This document shows, piece by piece, positions 1 to 7,962 of a stretch of 14,328 bases of DNA (the stretch's first letter is position 1; each line of letters starts with the position of its first letter). The notes under the pieces were generated by a model. It did no database searches and was not told the origin of the DNA. It worked only from the letters and a program-made list of their open reading frames with translations. A program made the position numbers and the translations under genes. Source of the stretch: Verrucomicrobiota bacterium (GTDB lineage: Bacteria > Verrucomicrobiota > Verrucomicrobiia > Limisphaerales > UBA9464); contig JANXMD010000203.1 of NCBI GenBank assembly GCA_025354845.1, positions 1 to 14,328 on the forward strand, read 5' to 3'.

Positions 1-690
1 CTCCCCCGTCCGGGTTGAGGTGCTGCCGACGAAATCCTCAACGCTCACTGTTCCGTTTTCCAACGCGGGGCCAACGATTCACGAAGCGGGCACGCGTCCG
101 CAGTCCGATTGGACCAGGGATGCGGAGTTGCCCGCGGCACCCCAGCCCGGAGTGTCTTCTGTCTTCCGTTCGGCGCCGGAAATCGCGCCGGTTTCAGTTT
201 CATCATCGCAGGTTGAGCCGGAAGTTCCGGCAGGACCGATGGAGACCAGGATTGAGTCGCGCCCTGAGAGGAACGACGGCACCACCTCACAGCCGAAATC
301 TGAACCGGTTGAAGTGTCGACACCTAACTCCCCCGTCCGGGTTGAGGTGCTGCCGACGAAATCCTCAACGCTCACTGTTCCGTTTTCCAACGCGGGGCCA
401 ACGATTCACGAAGCGGGCACGCGTCCGCAGTCCGAATGGACCAGGGATGCGGAGTTGCCCGCGGCACCCCAGCCCGGAGTGTCTTCTGTCTTCCGTTCGG
501 CGCCGGAAATCGCGCCGGTTTCAGTTTCATCATCCCAGGTTGAGCCGGAGATTCCGGCAGGACCGAGGGAGGCCAGGATTGAGTCGCGCCCTGAGATCAA
601 CGACGGCACGACTTCACTGCCGAAGCCCGAATCCTCTGTCCGGGCCGAAGGGCTGCCGACAAAACCCTCAACGCTTCCGGTTCCGTTCTC
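1..690 (+). repeat. In-frame tandem repeat of 327 bases inside fliK, two near-full copies plus a decayed third
   Basis: Copy 1 is 1-327, copy 2 is 328-630 and a degenerate partial third begins at about 631 and fades near 690. The copies begin with Ser/Thr-Pro-Val-Arg-Val-Glu-Val followed by LPTKSSTLTVPF. The spacing from copy 1 to copy 2 is 327 bases (109 codons). From copy 2 to copy 3 it is 303 bases, an in-frame loss of eight codons near the end of copy 2. By eye the first 290 bases of copies 1 and 2 differ at about ten positions. Because the window opens exactly inside the unit, more copies may lie upstream. The repeat preserves frame and so lengthens the FliK body without breaking it. Confidence 0.92.
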
Positions 691-3600
691 CACCACCGAC
701 TCTCCGGTGCGGCCTCCAGATCGCGCCCCGCAGGAGGAGCCGAAAACGGAGCCTGGTAGTGAGCCACGGACCTGGGAATCACGGGGGCAACCGCCTTCGA
801 TCCCCACACCGGGTCCCACTCCGTTCCCTGTGGAATCGGCGGCGGTTGTTTCGGAGTCGTCACCGGTTTCATCGTTTGTCGGGTCGACGGATTCGGACTC
901 GGTGAAGGCGTCGGTGTCAGGGCCGGGCCGGGAGGTTCGATTGACCGATGAGGCCGCTCCGCGACCGGCTGAATTCCGTGCGCACCGAGAGTCATCGGTG
1001 TCCATCGAGGCGTCTCCGACTTCGGTTGCCCCGCTCAAGCCTTTCGGGGAGAGCGCGGAACCGTTCACCTCGGACCAGCCCCGCGTTTCCACAGACCTTC
1101 TGCAGCGTCGGGACCGAGTTGAGTCGGGAAATCGGGATCCCGTCGTGGCGCGCGAAGATCTTTCTTCCAAAACCGAGACGCCCGAGGCATTCGCCGAGTC
1201 GAGAGCGACCGTTCCTGGACCGTTCGCCAGCAGTGCGCCGACCGCGGAATTCCCCGCTGTGGAGTCGCGTTCCAGGCACCCAAACGTGCCGTCCCTTTCC
1301 CAACCGGTGACTCCGCAGTCGGCGGATCACCCCCAGGTCGCATCGGAGTCGAGAGTTCGACCTGCAGCGTTGCCAAGGACCGTCTCCGGGGAGCAGGCGC
1401 CCATGGCGTCTCCGCTCCCGCGAATCCCCACCGCGGAACCCGCATTCCCGGTGGCGCCTGAGAAATCGGTCGAACCTGACGGTCTTGCGGAGCCTCGTCT
1501 TCTGCCGCGCGCTGACGCGGCTCCCCGCTTGGTCGAGGTGGTACGGAAACCCGCCGAAGCCCCTTCGGAACAGCCATCGGTCTCGGTTGAGGTGAACGAG
1601 TTCCCTGTGTCGAAAGGGACTTCGGCACCCGAGGCCTCGATTCCGTTGATTCGAGGGAGTGAACCGCCCGAGACCACGGTTGATGCACCCCATTTGGACC
1701 GCACTGAGCTCCACGGACCTGCGATCGGGTCGGTGACCGCCGTGCCTGTAGTACGCTTGCAGACACCAGTACCGGTTGCTTCCGAACCGAGCGAAATCGT
1801 TCACCCCACGGGTACGCCAAAGACTCCTGTCGTTGAGGAAAATCCCGCAGGTGAAAACTTATCGAGATGGGTTGAGTCCCAAGCCCGGCCGCAGGAAGTG
1901 CGCTTGGCTTCCGGTTCTAGGCATCCCACCGATGCCGCCGTGACGACGTTTACCGGCGCGACCCAGGAGGCCCGATCCACGTCGGTCGTGGAACGGGGCC
2001 AGTCGGTGGCAATGTCGGTGCCGGTGCCGGTCGCGTCACCAGAAGCGACGATTTCGGCAGCGGTTCGCCCGCCAGAGAAACAGACCGCCGCCGATCTCGG
2101 ACCAACCTTGTCTCTACGCGCTCAAGCCCAGCCGACCTTCAAGCCCGATTCTTCTGCGGTTGGTGGCACGGTCGATGAACGTCCTGCAGTCCTGGTGAAT
2201 TCGGCTCCGCGTCCGACTGAAGCGAGGACGCAGGACGAGGTAAACCAGCCGACAGCAGGAGTGAATGAACGCGTACGCGTTGAGCCCAAGGATACGTCGA
2301 CTCGAACTGAAGGGCAGGGGGTCTCTGTGACGAGGACGGCGACGGCGAGGTCAAAGGGTCCGGATGCTTCAATTCCATCCTCGGATTCCGTGGTGGAACA
2401 TTCAATGCCTGAGCTCCCGCAAGGCGTGCCGACACGACGAAGCCCGGATACTTCGAGTGAAGCGCTTCCTGCCGAAGTTCGTTCTTCGTTCGAATCCAGC
2501 ACGCGGGAATCCCGGAATACGTCCGCGATCCCAATCGAACCCTTCCCGAATCCGATCGGTGGCAGGCCGCCTTCGATGCCGGACCGTTCCGCTTCGACCG
2601 CCTCCATTCCAGCGTCTTCAGTAACGATCTCGACACTTCAATCATCGGCGGTCCCTCCGGAAAACTTGAATTCGAATCCGGCGCCGACCCGGGTCGATCC
2701 GATCTTCGTTCGCGAGCCACGGTCCCTGGAGAGCGCGAGGCCTGCGGCCACCGCGGTGATTCCCGGTCAGGTCTTTGACAATACCGTCCGTATGGATCGT
2801 TCGGCTCAAACCTCGGTGACTCGGATTCCAGTCGAGCGCCAGGAGTCGCTGGCAGTGTTGGATGCGAGTTCGGCTTCGATGGTGGATGCGGATGCCGCAA
2901 CGATTGAAGGAACGGTTGACACGGAACGCTCACCGAAGGTCGAACACCGGAGCGGTGCCCAAGCGCCAATTTTGACGCCGCAAAAGGAGGCCCTCAACTC
3001 CAACTCGCTGGCGGCGTTCGTGGGAACGGGCGAAGTGCCTGGAAAGGTGGACACCGCCGCGGCGAGTCCCCTGACATCGAAGTCAATTTCCGGGACTGAA
3101 GTGCCTTTGCAGTCGCGTTCGCACTCGCTTCAGGCTCGGCCCGATTCGCAGACCGGGTCTGAGATTGGCTACGATCGCGTGGATTCCGCGAACCTCGTTG
3201 ATCCACAAAGCCAGACCTCCCGCGCCGAGGTGTGGCGCGCCACGGCGTCGGAATTCGGTCCCCGTGCGGAGGTCTCACCGAAAGTTGGCGACGAGGCCCC
3301 GGCGCAGCCCAATGCGTCCGCGTCCTTTCCCGAGCCGAACTCCGAGCCTCGCGAGGCTTATTTCCCCAGTGATCGGATGAACCCGGGAACCGCGGCGCCG
3401 GCGATGTCCGCGCCCGCGGTTCCGCTTGCCCCGGTGTTGGCTTCGATTCCGGCTGCATTGGGGTTGGCGATGGGTTCCCCGAGTTCACGCCGGGCAGTGG
3501 AACCGGCTTCCGTGCGGATGCAGTCGGATCGATCCGTCCCCAGTGACACCGCGGTTTCGATCGAGGCGCGGCCATCTTTGGTACCCGCCGGGATCGGCTC

Positions 3601-4624
3601 CGCTTCGGACTCGCTGGCTGGAATGGCCAATGGGGAATCGGGTCAGCGCGGACGCGAGGAGACTCCGCGGCAGACCCGCGAGGTTGCCGCGCCGTTGGCC
3701 ACGGTTCCACAGACCGCTGCAGGCCCACAGCCCGGTCTGGATCGAGCGTCGGTGAAGTCTGAGTCACCGACCCTGTCGTCCGCGCAGCCGCAGACCACAT
3801 CCATTGCGCCGGTGAACCACGCTGCGGCACCGGCAGCTCTCGAAACCCGCCCCGGATTTGTTAAGGCCACACATTCTCGTCACTCCTTGGAAACGCGTGA
3901 GTTAGAACTCGGCACGCCCGCTGCTTCCATGGTCGGGACTATGGCCCAAGAGCCCACAGCGGACAATATTGCCGGAACCGGCACGCAAGCTTTGCCGGGT
4001 GACGCGACCCACCGGGGTTCGTCGCCGGTAGGGCTTGAGCGTTCGCTGACCCCGATGGTGACGCCGGACTCTGCAGCCATTCTGCCCTCATCGCGACTGG
4101 AAGCTCCTCTCCAGGCTGAGGCAGCCGCTGCCACTCACCGCGCCGGGTTGTATGAGTCCGTGGATCGGCTTCAGTCGATGATGGCCACCCATGCCTCGTC
4201 GGTGATGGTGGGTCATGTGGATGAACTCCGCGCCGTGTTGCGGCCGGACTCGGGTACGGAAATCCATTTGCACGTCCGTCGTGAGGCGGACCGTGTGGAA
4301 ATGACGGCTCATTGCCAGGGTGGCGATGCCGCGGCCTTGCAGTCTTCGTGGAGCGATCTGCAACAACGACTCCGGTCTCAGGGAGTTTCGCTCCAGGCGC
4401 TGGAAGTCGGGACGCGAAGTTCGAACTCCGGAATGGGTGCGGGCTCCGATCCGGAGCGTCAGCGTCCTCAATCCCAGAATCTCTCTGCCGACGAACGGGA
4501 ATCCGATCGTCGTGGATCCTCTGCCGGACGCCGCTCGCAGGGCGATCCCGCTGCTCAACAGGAATCCGTCGCCCGTCGACCGGCTCGCAGGGTCACTCCG
4601 CGCGTCGCGGAATACTGGGCCTGA
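2..4624 (+). CDS. fliK: FliK-like flagellar hook-length control protein, giant form, 5' partial
   Basis: The frame is open from base 2 to the TGA at 4622-4624, giving 1540 residues in view. The start lies outside the window; the GTG at 20 is only a codon inside a repeat. Most of the protein is low-complexity and rich in Pro, Ser, Glu, Ala, Val and Arg, with no predicted membrane segment, and I found a single cysteine, near the C-terminus. The only globular part is at about 4140-4430, containing EIHLHVRREADRVEMTAHC and then LQQRLRSQGVSLQALEVG. This fits the Flg_hook C-terminal domain of FliK, which contacts FlhB and switches export specificity once the hook is complete. FliK proteins are usually about 400-650 residues, so this one is at least twice that. 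Its place directly before flgD and flgE supports the call. The N-terminal part is inferred to be a secreted, disordered ruler. Family is fairly certain; exact length is unknown. Confidence 0.85.
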   Translation, partial: SPVRVEVLPTKSSTLTVPFSNAGPTIHEAGTRPQSDWTRDAELPAAPQPGVSSVFRSAPEIAPVSVSSSQVEPEVPAGPMETRIESRPERNDGTTSQPKSEPVEVSTPNSPVRVEVLPTKSSTLTVPFSNAGPTIHEAGTRPQSEWTRDAELPAAPQPGVSSVFRSAPEIAPVSVSSSQVEPEIPAGPREARIESRPEINDGTTSLPKPESSVRAEGLPTKPSTLPVPFSTTDSPVRPPDRAPQEEPKTEPGSEPRTWESRGQPPSIPTPGPTPFPVESAAVVSESSPVSSFVGSTDSDSVKASVSGPGREVRLTDEAAPRPAEFRAHRESSVSIEASPTSVAPLKPFGESAEPFTSDQPRVSTDLLQRRDRVESGNRDPVVAREDLSSKTETPEAFAESRATVPGPFASSAPTAEFPAVESRSRHPNVPSLSQPVTPQSADHPQVASESRVRPAALPRTVSGEQAPMASPLPRIPTAEPAFPVAPEKSVEPDGLAEPRLLPRADAAPRLVEVVRKPAEAPSEQPSVSVEVNEFPVSKGTSAPEASIPLIRGSEPPETTVDAPHLDRTELHGPAIGSVTAVPVVRLQTPVPVASEPSEIVHPTGTPKTPVVEENPAGENLSRWVESQARPQEVRLASGSRHPTDAAVTTFTGATQEARSTSVVERGQSVAMSVPVPVASPEATISAAVRPPEKQTAADLGPTLSLRAQAQPTFKPDSSAVGGTVDERPAVLVNSAPRPTEARTQDEVNQPTAGVNERVRVEPKDTSTRTEGQGVSVTRTATARSKGPDASIPSSDSVVEHSMPELPQGVPTRRSPDTSSEALPAEVRSSFESSTRESRNTSAIPIEPFPNPIGGRPPSMPDRSASTASIPASSVTISTLQSSAVPPENLNSNPAPTRVDPIFVREPRSLESARPAATAVIPGQVFDNTVRMDRSAQTSVTRIPVERQESLAVLDASSASMVDADAATIEGTVDTERSPKVEHRSGAQAPILTPQKEALNSNSLAAFVGTGEVPGKVDTAAASPLTSKSISGTEVPLQSRSHSLQARPDSQTGSEIGYDRVDSANLVDPQSQTSRAEVWRATASEFGPRAEVSPKVGDEAPAQPNASASFPEPNSEPREAYFPSDRMNPGTAAPAMSAPAVPLAPVLASIPAALGLAMGSPSSRRAVEPASVRMQSDRSVPSDTAVSIEARPSLVPAGIGSASDSLAGMANGESGQRGREETPRQTREVAAPLATVPQTAAGPQPGLDRASVKSESPTLSSAQPQTTSIAPVNHAAAPAALETRPGFVKATHSRHSLETRELELGTPAASMVGTMAQEPTADNIAGTGTQALPGDATHRGSSPVGLERSLTPMVTPDSAAILPSSRLEAPLQAEAAAATHRAGLYESVDRLQSMMATHASSVMVGHVDELRAVLRPDSGTEIHLHVRREADRVEMTAHCQGGDAAALQSSWSDLQQRLRSQGVSLQALEVGTRSSNSGMGAGSDPERQRPQSQNLSADERESDRRGSSAGRRSQGDPAAQQESVARRPARRVTPRVAEYWA

Positions 4625-4642
4625 AAAATCACCACCCCTCTT

Positions 4643-5104
4643 ATGTCTACCCCAGCTGTCGGTTCCACCTCCGGGACAAGCGCCGCGTTCGGAACGACGA
4701 GCGACCCCTCAGCGCGTATCCCGACGAAGACCCTCGGGCAGCAGGATTTCCTGACGCTTCTGGTCGCTCAGATGAAGACCCAGGATCCGATGAATCCGCA
4801 AAAGGATACCGACTTCATCGCGCAAATGGCCCAGTTCAACACGCTGGAGCAGACCAAGACGATGCAGACGGATATTTCCGGGCTCCGCACAGACCAGCAG
4901 TTGGCTCGGGCCGGCTCCCTTCTGGGGCAGACGGTCTCGGTGCAGTCAGATAGTTCAAGCGCTCCGGTTACCGGAGTCGTGACCTCGGTTCAGACGACCT
5001 CCGCGGGTGCGAAGATCGTCGTCAACAACACGGCGTACACGCTGGATCAGATTTCCCAGATCAGCGTGCCCATCAGCAACTCGGTCGTCCCCACAGGCAA
5101 CTAA
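4643..5104 (+). CDS. flgD: FlgD, hook cap scaffold protein, short form
   Basis: FlgD caps the growing hook and is needed for hook subunit (FlgE) polymerisation outside the cell. The 153-residue product has the conserved N-terminal region at about residues 30-70, with LGQQDFLTLLVAQMKTQDP and then DFIAQMAQFNTLEQ, the family hallmark. Residues 92-145, beginning SLLGQTVSVQ, look like the Tudor-like part without the inserted Ig/FnIII-like domain of the 230-residue enterobacterial form. It is thus close in size to the short Bacillus type. It starts 18 bases after the fliK stop. The leader is CT-rich with no Shine-Dalgarno match. The low-complexity Ser/Thr-rich N-terminus is expected for a substrate of the flagellar export gate. 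Confidence 0.95.
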   Translation: MSTPAVGSTSGTSAAFGTTSDPSARIPTKTLGQQDFLTLLVAQMKTQDPMNPQKDTDFIAQMAQFNTLEQTKTMQTDISGLRTDQQLARAGSLLGQTVSVQSDSSSAPVTGVVTSVQTTSAGAKIVVNNTAYTLDQISQISVPISNSVVPTGN

Positions 5105-5133
5105 TCCCAAGTCAGTATTAACATAATCGTACC

Positions 5134-5970
5134 ATGATCCCCTCCCTTAATACCGGTGTGAGCGGTTTGCAGCAGTTTCAGAACCGTCTCGATGTCCTCG
5201 GCAACAACATCGCGAACGCCAACACCATTGGCTACAAATCCGCACGCCTCGATTCTGCGGATGCCTTCAGTCGAACCCTGTCGGCAGCTGTTTCGGGACC
5301 CGTTCAAGTGGGCACCGGCGTCGCCTCGGGCACCATTCGGAGCAATGAGGCCGACGGTGTGCTCAGCAATACCGGCCTTGCCGGAGACCTCGCCGTTTCC
5401 GGCGGTCAGGGCTACTTCCTGGTCAAGGATACCGTCACCTCCGAGGTGCTGGCGACCCGTGCTGGCGATTTCTCGCTCGATCCCACCGGATTCCTCATTG
5501 CGCCCGGCGGACAGCGCGTGCAGGGCTTCAATGACACCGCTCTCTCGACGCGTGGTGATATCCAGATTGATGCAACCGGCAAGCCGACGGGCGCGGGCGA
5601 TTTCAAGAGTTTCAGTGTCGATTCGCAGGGCAAGATTACGGTGCACCTCACCGACGGTCAGAGCTTTGTGCGCGCCCAGGTTCTTCTTCAGAGATTTGAG
5701 TCTCCCGACAACCTGACCAAGGCCGGGGGCAACCTGTACAGTGGCCTGTCCAACGCCGCTCCGCTCGGTGGCACCCTTCTCACCGGCGCGGTGCCCCCGG
5801 GAACCATGGCGGTCGGCAACATCCAGCAGGGTGCGCTGGAGCAATCCAACGTCGATCTGACGGGTGAATTTGCGAACATGATCACCGCCCAGCGTGGCTT
5901 CCAGGCCAACGCCCGCGTGATCACCACCAGCGACGAGCTCCTTCAGGAAATCGTCAGCTTGAAGCGCTAA
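5134..5970 (+). CDS. flgE: FlgE, flagellar hook protein, short form
   Basis: The 278-residue product is a flagellar rod/hook family protein. The N-terminal part carries LDVLGNNIANANTIGYKS (residues 19-36), the rod/hook signature. A middle region reads LAVSGGQGYFLVKD and RAGDFSLDPTGFL (about 86-121). The C-terminal coiled-coil half of the D0 domain ends with LTGEFANMITAQRGFQANAR and a final SLKR. By sequence alone FlgE, FlgF and FlgG are hard to separate at this length. The position between flgD and fliL, as in Bacillus where FlgE is also about 264 residues, makes FlgE the best call. It lacks the extra outer domains of the roughly 400-residue enterobacterial hook protein. It would be exported by the FliPQR-FlhAB gate encoded downstream and assembled under FlgD. 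Confidence 0.88.
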   Translation: MIPSLNTGVSGLQQFQNRLDVLGNNIANANTIGYKSARLDSADAFSRTLSAAVSGPVQVGTGVASGTIRSNEADGVLSNTGLAGDLAVSGGQGYFLVKDTVTSEVLATRAGDFSLDPTGFLIAPGGQRVQGFNDTALSTRGDIQIDATGKPTGAGDFKSFSVDSQGKITVHLTDGQSFVRAQVLLQRFESPDNLTKAGGNLYSGLSNAAPLGGTLLTGAVPPGTMAVGNIQQGALEQSNVDLTGEFANMITAQRGFQANARVITTSDELLQEIVSLKR

Positions 5971-5988
5971 TCCTAAATCGCGTTTCCT

Positions 5989-6528
5989 ATGTCCGCCCCC
6001 ACTCCCGATGCCGCGGCGGCTCAGGCCGGCGCGCCGTCATCCGGCGGCGCCAAGGTCTGGTTGCCGCTGATTGCCAACCTCGTGGTCATGCCCTGTGTGG
6101 CCTACGTCCTGGCGGTCTATGTCATCCTGCCCAAGCTGGAAGCACGGATGGGTCAGCAGGAGGGCGGCGCCGGCAAATCAGCTGCAACACACCACGCCTC
6201 CGGACACCACGAGGTGGTGAAGGAAAAGATCTCGGTGAATCTCTCGGAGAAACTCGTGGTCAACGTTTCGGGAAGCCTCGGCACCCGGTATCTGGTGGCG
6301 CGACTCACGCTTGTGGGCTCGAATCCCGAGCTCAAGGAGTTGGCGGAAAAGCACGACGCCCAATTGCGCGACGCGGCCTCCAATATCCTCGCCAACAAAA
6401 GCCTCGCTGACCTCGAGCGGCCTGGGGCTCGAAATATTATCAAAACGGAGCTCCTGACCTCCTTCATTCCCATCCTGGGAGAGGGGGCGGTGGATGAGAT
6501 CTACTTCTCGGATTTCGCCGTGCAATGA
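5989..6528 (+). CDS. fliL: FliL, flagellar basal-body-associated stator protein
   Basis: FliL is a single-pass inner-membrane protein that surrounds or stabilises the MotAB stator. The 179-residue product has a short Ala/Pro-rich cytoplasmic N-terminus and one membrane segment at about residues 23-48 (WLPLIANLVVMPCVAYVLAV). A His-containing linker (THHASGHHE, 67-75) follows, and then the periplasmic FliL domain with KISVNLSEKLVVNVSGSLGT and a final FSDFAVQ. The length is normal for the family. It sits 18 bases after flgE and 9 bases before fliM, which suggests translation from one message. No Shine-Dalgarno sequence is seen before the ATG. Confidence 0.93.
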   Translation: MSAPTPDAAAAQAGAPSSGGAKVWLPLIANLVVMPCVAYVLAVYVILPKLEARMGQQEGGAGKSAATHHASGHHEVVKEKISVNLSEKLVVNVSGSLGTRYLVARLTLVGSNPELKELAEKHDAQLRDAASNILANKSLADLERPGARNIIKTELLTSFIPILGEGAVDEIYFSDFAVQ

Positions 6529-6537
6529 ACTGACCCA

Positions 6538-7548
6538 ATGAGCGATACGGAATTCCAGAATTCGGGAGAGGAGGCTCAACCTGTGCAGGCGCCGGCGATG
6601 GATTCCATCCCGGGTCCGGAGGTGCCCATGGTCTACCTCTTCGACGGAGGCGGACGGAGAACGCCCGTCGAGAACATCGTCTCCCACGACTTCCGGAACC
6701 CCGTCCACCTCGTCGCCGGCGACTTGCGTCGGTTGCGACAGCATCACGAATCCTTCGTGATGTCGCTGGGATCCAGGCTCTCAAACTACCTTCGCTCCGA
6801 GGTGGGGATGGTGCTGTCCCAATTTGTCACCCAGACCTACGATGCCTTTCTCGCGGAGCTCTCCGAGCCCTGCCACGTGAGCCTGTACAAGGTGGATCCG
6901 CTGCGCGGGACCTGCCTGATCGACGTCCACCCCAATCTGGGACAGATCATGGTCGAGCGACTCTTGGGCGGGGTGGGACGCATGCCGGAAATCCTGCGCG
7001 ATCTCAGTGAAATTGAGGTCGCCCTGCTGGATCAGGCTCTGCAGATCATCGCGTCGGAATGGTGCGGAGTGTGGTCCAAGGTGGCGGATCTCAAGCCGGT
7101 TTCGCTGGGCTATGAGAGCAATCGCGCCTTTCTCAACACGGCAGCCCCGGACACGGTGTTGCTCGTGGTCGGCATCCAGACCCAGATTGGCGAATGTGCC
7201 GAGACGGTCCGCATCGCGTTGCCCTATTCTTCCGTGGAACCGCTCTTTCATCGAATGAGCGCGGCGTCCGATCATTTGGATGTCCCCAAGCCGCCTGACG
7301 CCTCCGCCCCCAGCCAGTGGAAGGCGGAGTATTCCGAGGTGCCCATCGCCGTGTCGGCCGAGGTGCAGGGACTTCAGCTCACGGCGCAGGAGACCGCCCA
7401 ACTGGACGTGGGCGATGTCATCGACCTGCCTTCCGATTTTACCAGTCAGCTCACCCTCCGTGTGGGGGGTGTCCCGAAGTTCACCGGCAACCTCGGCAGC
7501 AGCGAGGGACGCTGGGCCGTGCAGATTACCGGCCGGACTCGTCGTTGA
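6538..7548 (+). CDS. fliM: FliM, flagellar motor switch protein, lacking the usual N-terminal CheY-binding peptide
   Basis: FliM forms the middle of the C-ring and normally binds phospho-CheY. The 336-residue product has the CheC-like middle domain at about residues 50-240. It includes RLRQHHESF, the characteristic GG turn in MVERLLGGVGRM (139-149) and LPYSSVEPLF. A C-terminal SpoA domain spans about 265-333, with LDVGDVIDLP and VGGVPKFTGNLG, and would pair with FliN. The usual first residues (LSQ-D/E-EIDALL) are absent; the N-terminus is instead acidic and Pro/Ala-rich. The start cannot be moved upstream because an in-frame TGA, the fliL stop, lies at 6526-6528. Family assignment is firm; how this switch senses CheY is open. 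Confidence 0.94.
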   Translation: MSDTEFQNSGEEAQPVQAPAMDSIPGPEVPMVYLFDGGGRRTPVENIVSHDFRNPVHLVAGDLRRLRQHHESFVMSLGSRLSNYLRSEVGMVLSQFVTQTYDAFLAELSEPCHVSLYKVDPLRGTCLIDVHPNLGQIMVERLLGGVGRMPEILRDLSEIEVALLDQALQIIASEWCGVWSKVADLKPVSLGYESNRAFLNTAAPDTVLLVVGIQTQIGECAETVRIALPYSSVEPLFHRMSAASDHLDVPKPPDASAPSQWKAEYSEVPIAVSAEVQGLQLTAQETAQLDVGDVIDLPSDFTSQLTLRVGGVPKFTGNLGSSEGRWAVQITGRTRR

Positions 7549-7584
7549 CTTGGCTTCTGACTCAATTTCGCTCTTTAAACGCCT

Positions 7585-7851
7585 ATGGATCCCACAATGC
7601 CGAATCTCGACGTGGTGCTGGACGTGCCCGTTCAACTCACAGTGCGCATTGGCACCAGCAACCTCCCCATGCGCGAGGTGCTCCGATTGGAATCCGGGTC
7701 GATCATCCAGCTCGACCGCACGGCGGACCAGCCGGTGGACCTTCTGGTAAATTCCAAACTGGTTGCCCGCGGCGAGGTAGTGGTGGTCGAGAATCGGTTC
7801 GGATTCAAGCTGACGGAGGTCATCCGAGGCGGAGTCACGACGCAGAGCTAA
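7585..7851 (+). CDS. fliN: FliN, flagellar motor switch protein
   Basis: FliN forms the base of the C-ring and docks the FliH-FliI export ATPase complex. The 88-residue product is almost only a SpoA domain, with LDVVLDVPVQLTVRIG, LPMREVLRLESGSIIQLDR, VDLLVNSKLVARGEVVVVE and FGFKLTEVI in the usual order. It is shorter than Salmonella FliN (137 residues) and has no CheC phosphatase domain, so it is FliN and not FliY. A second in-frame ATG four codons later is an equally possible start. The gap after fliM is 36 bases. A strong terminator lies 64 bases downstream of its stop, so fliN is probably the last gene of the first transcript. Confidence 0.94.
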   Translation: MDPTMPNLDVVLDVPVQLTVRIGTSNLPMREVLRLESGSIIQLDRTADQPVDLLVNSKLVARGEVVVVENRFGFKLTEVIRGGVTTQS

Positions 7852-7914
7852 ACGCGAGAGCTTTTTGCCTCCTTTGAATGGCGGGTAGGGTGGAAGTTCT
7901 TTCCGCTCCCGTCG

Positions 7915-7940
7915 AAAAGGCCCTAAAATGGGCCTTTTTT
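7915..7940 (+). terminator. Intrinsic (Rho-independent) terminator between fliN and fliO
   Basis: The left arm AAAAGGCCC (7915-7923) and right arm GGGCCTTTT (7930-7938) pair perfectly over nine bases around the six-base loop TAAAAT. A run of six T (7935-7940) ends the element. This is a textbook factor-independent terminator and sits in the largest gap of the cluster, 64 bases after the fliN stop. The paired A/T ends would also give some termination on the opposite strand, but no gene there needs it. Confidence 0.88.
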
Positions 7941-7945
7941 CGCGC

Positions 7946-7962
7946 TGGCATTCCCCCTGCTT
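7946..7962 (+). promoter_or_regulatory. Putative sigma-54 (-24/-12) promoter for fliO and the export-gate genes
   Basis: TGGCATTCCCCCTGCTT follows six bases after the terminator T-run. GG (7947-7948) and GC (7959-7960) are separated by exactly ten bases, as sigma-54 promoters require. The TGGCA and TGC blocks match the consensus TGGCAC-N5-TTGCA, with mismatches at the bases after TGGCA and at the first T of TTGC. Transcription would begin near 7972, about eight bases before the fliO ATG. Sigma-54 drives flagellar genes in many bacteria. The match could be chance, since I have no data on the genome's background frequency, and no enhancer-binding protein gene is in view. Confidence 0.5.

Noticed and set aside
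1..690. Repeat array as CRISPR or mobile element
   Set aside because: The unit is 327 bases, codes in frame with fliK, and has no spacers, terminal inverted repeats or transposase.
15..905. Open + frame of 296 codons overlapping the fliK repeat, itself repeated
   Set aside because: It is a frame-shifted shadow of fliK. It is Arg/Pro-rich with no known motif, and its repetition only reflects the DNA repeat.
7850..7866. Possible second terminator at the fliN stop (AGCT ... AGCTTTTT)
   Set aside because: Only a four-base palindromic stem can form, much weaker than the hairpin at 7915-7940.
7878..7914. Possible larger stem (CGGG ... GGAA/TTCC ... CCCG) that could be a riboswitch or anti-terminator
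   Set aside because: The pairing is short and interrupted by large internal loops, and no known riboswitch core is visible.
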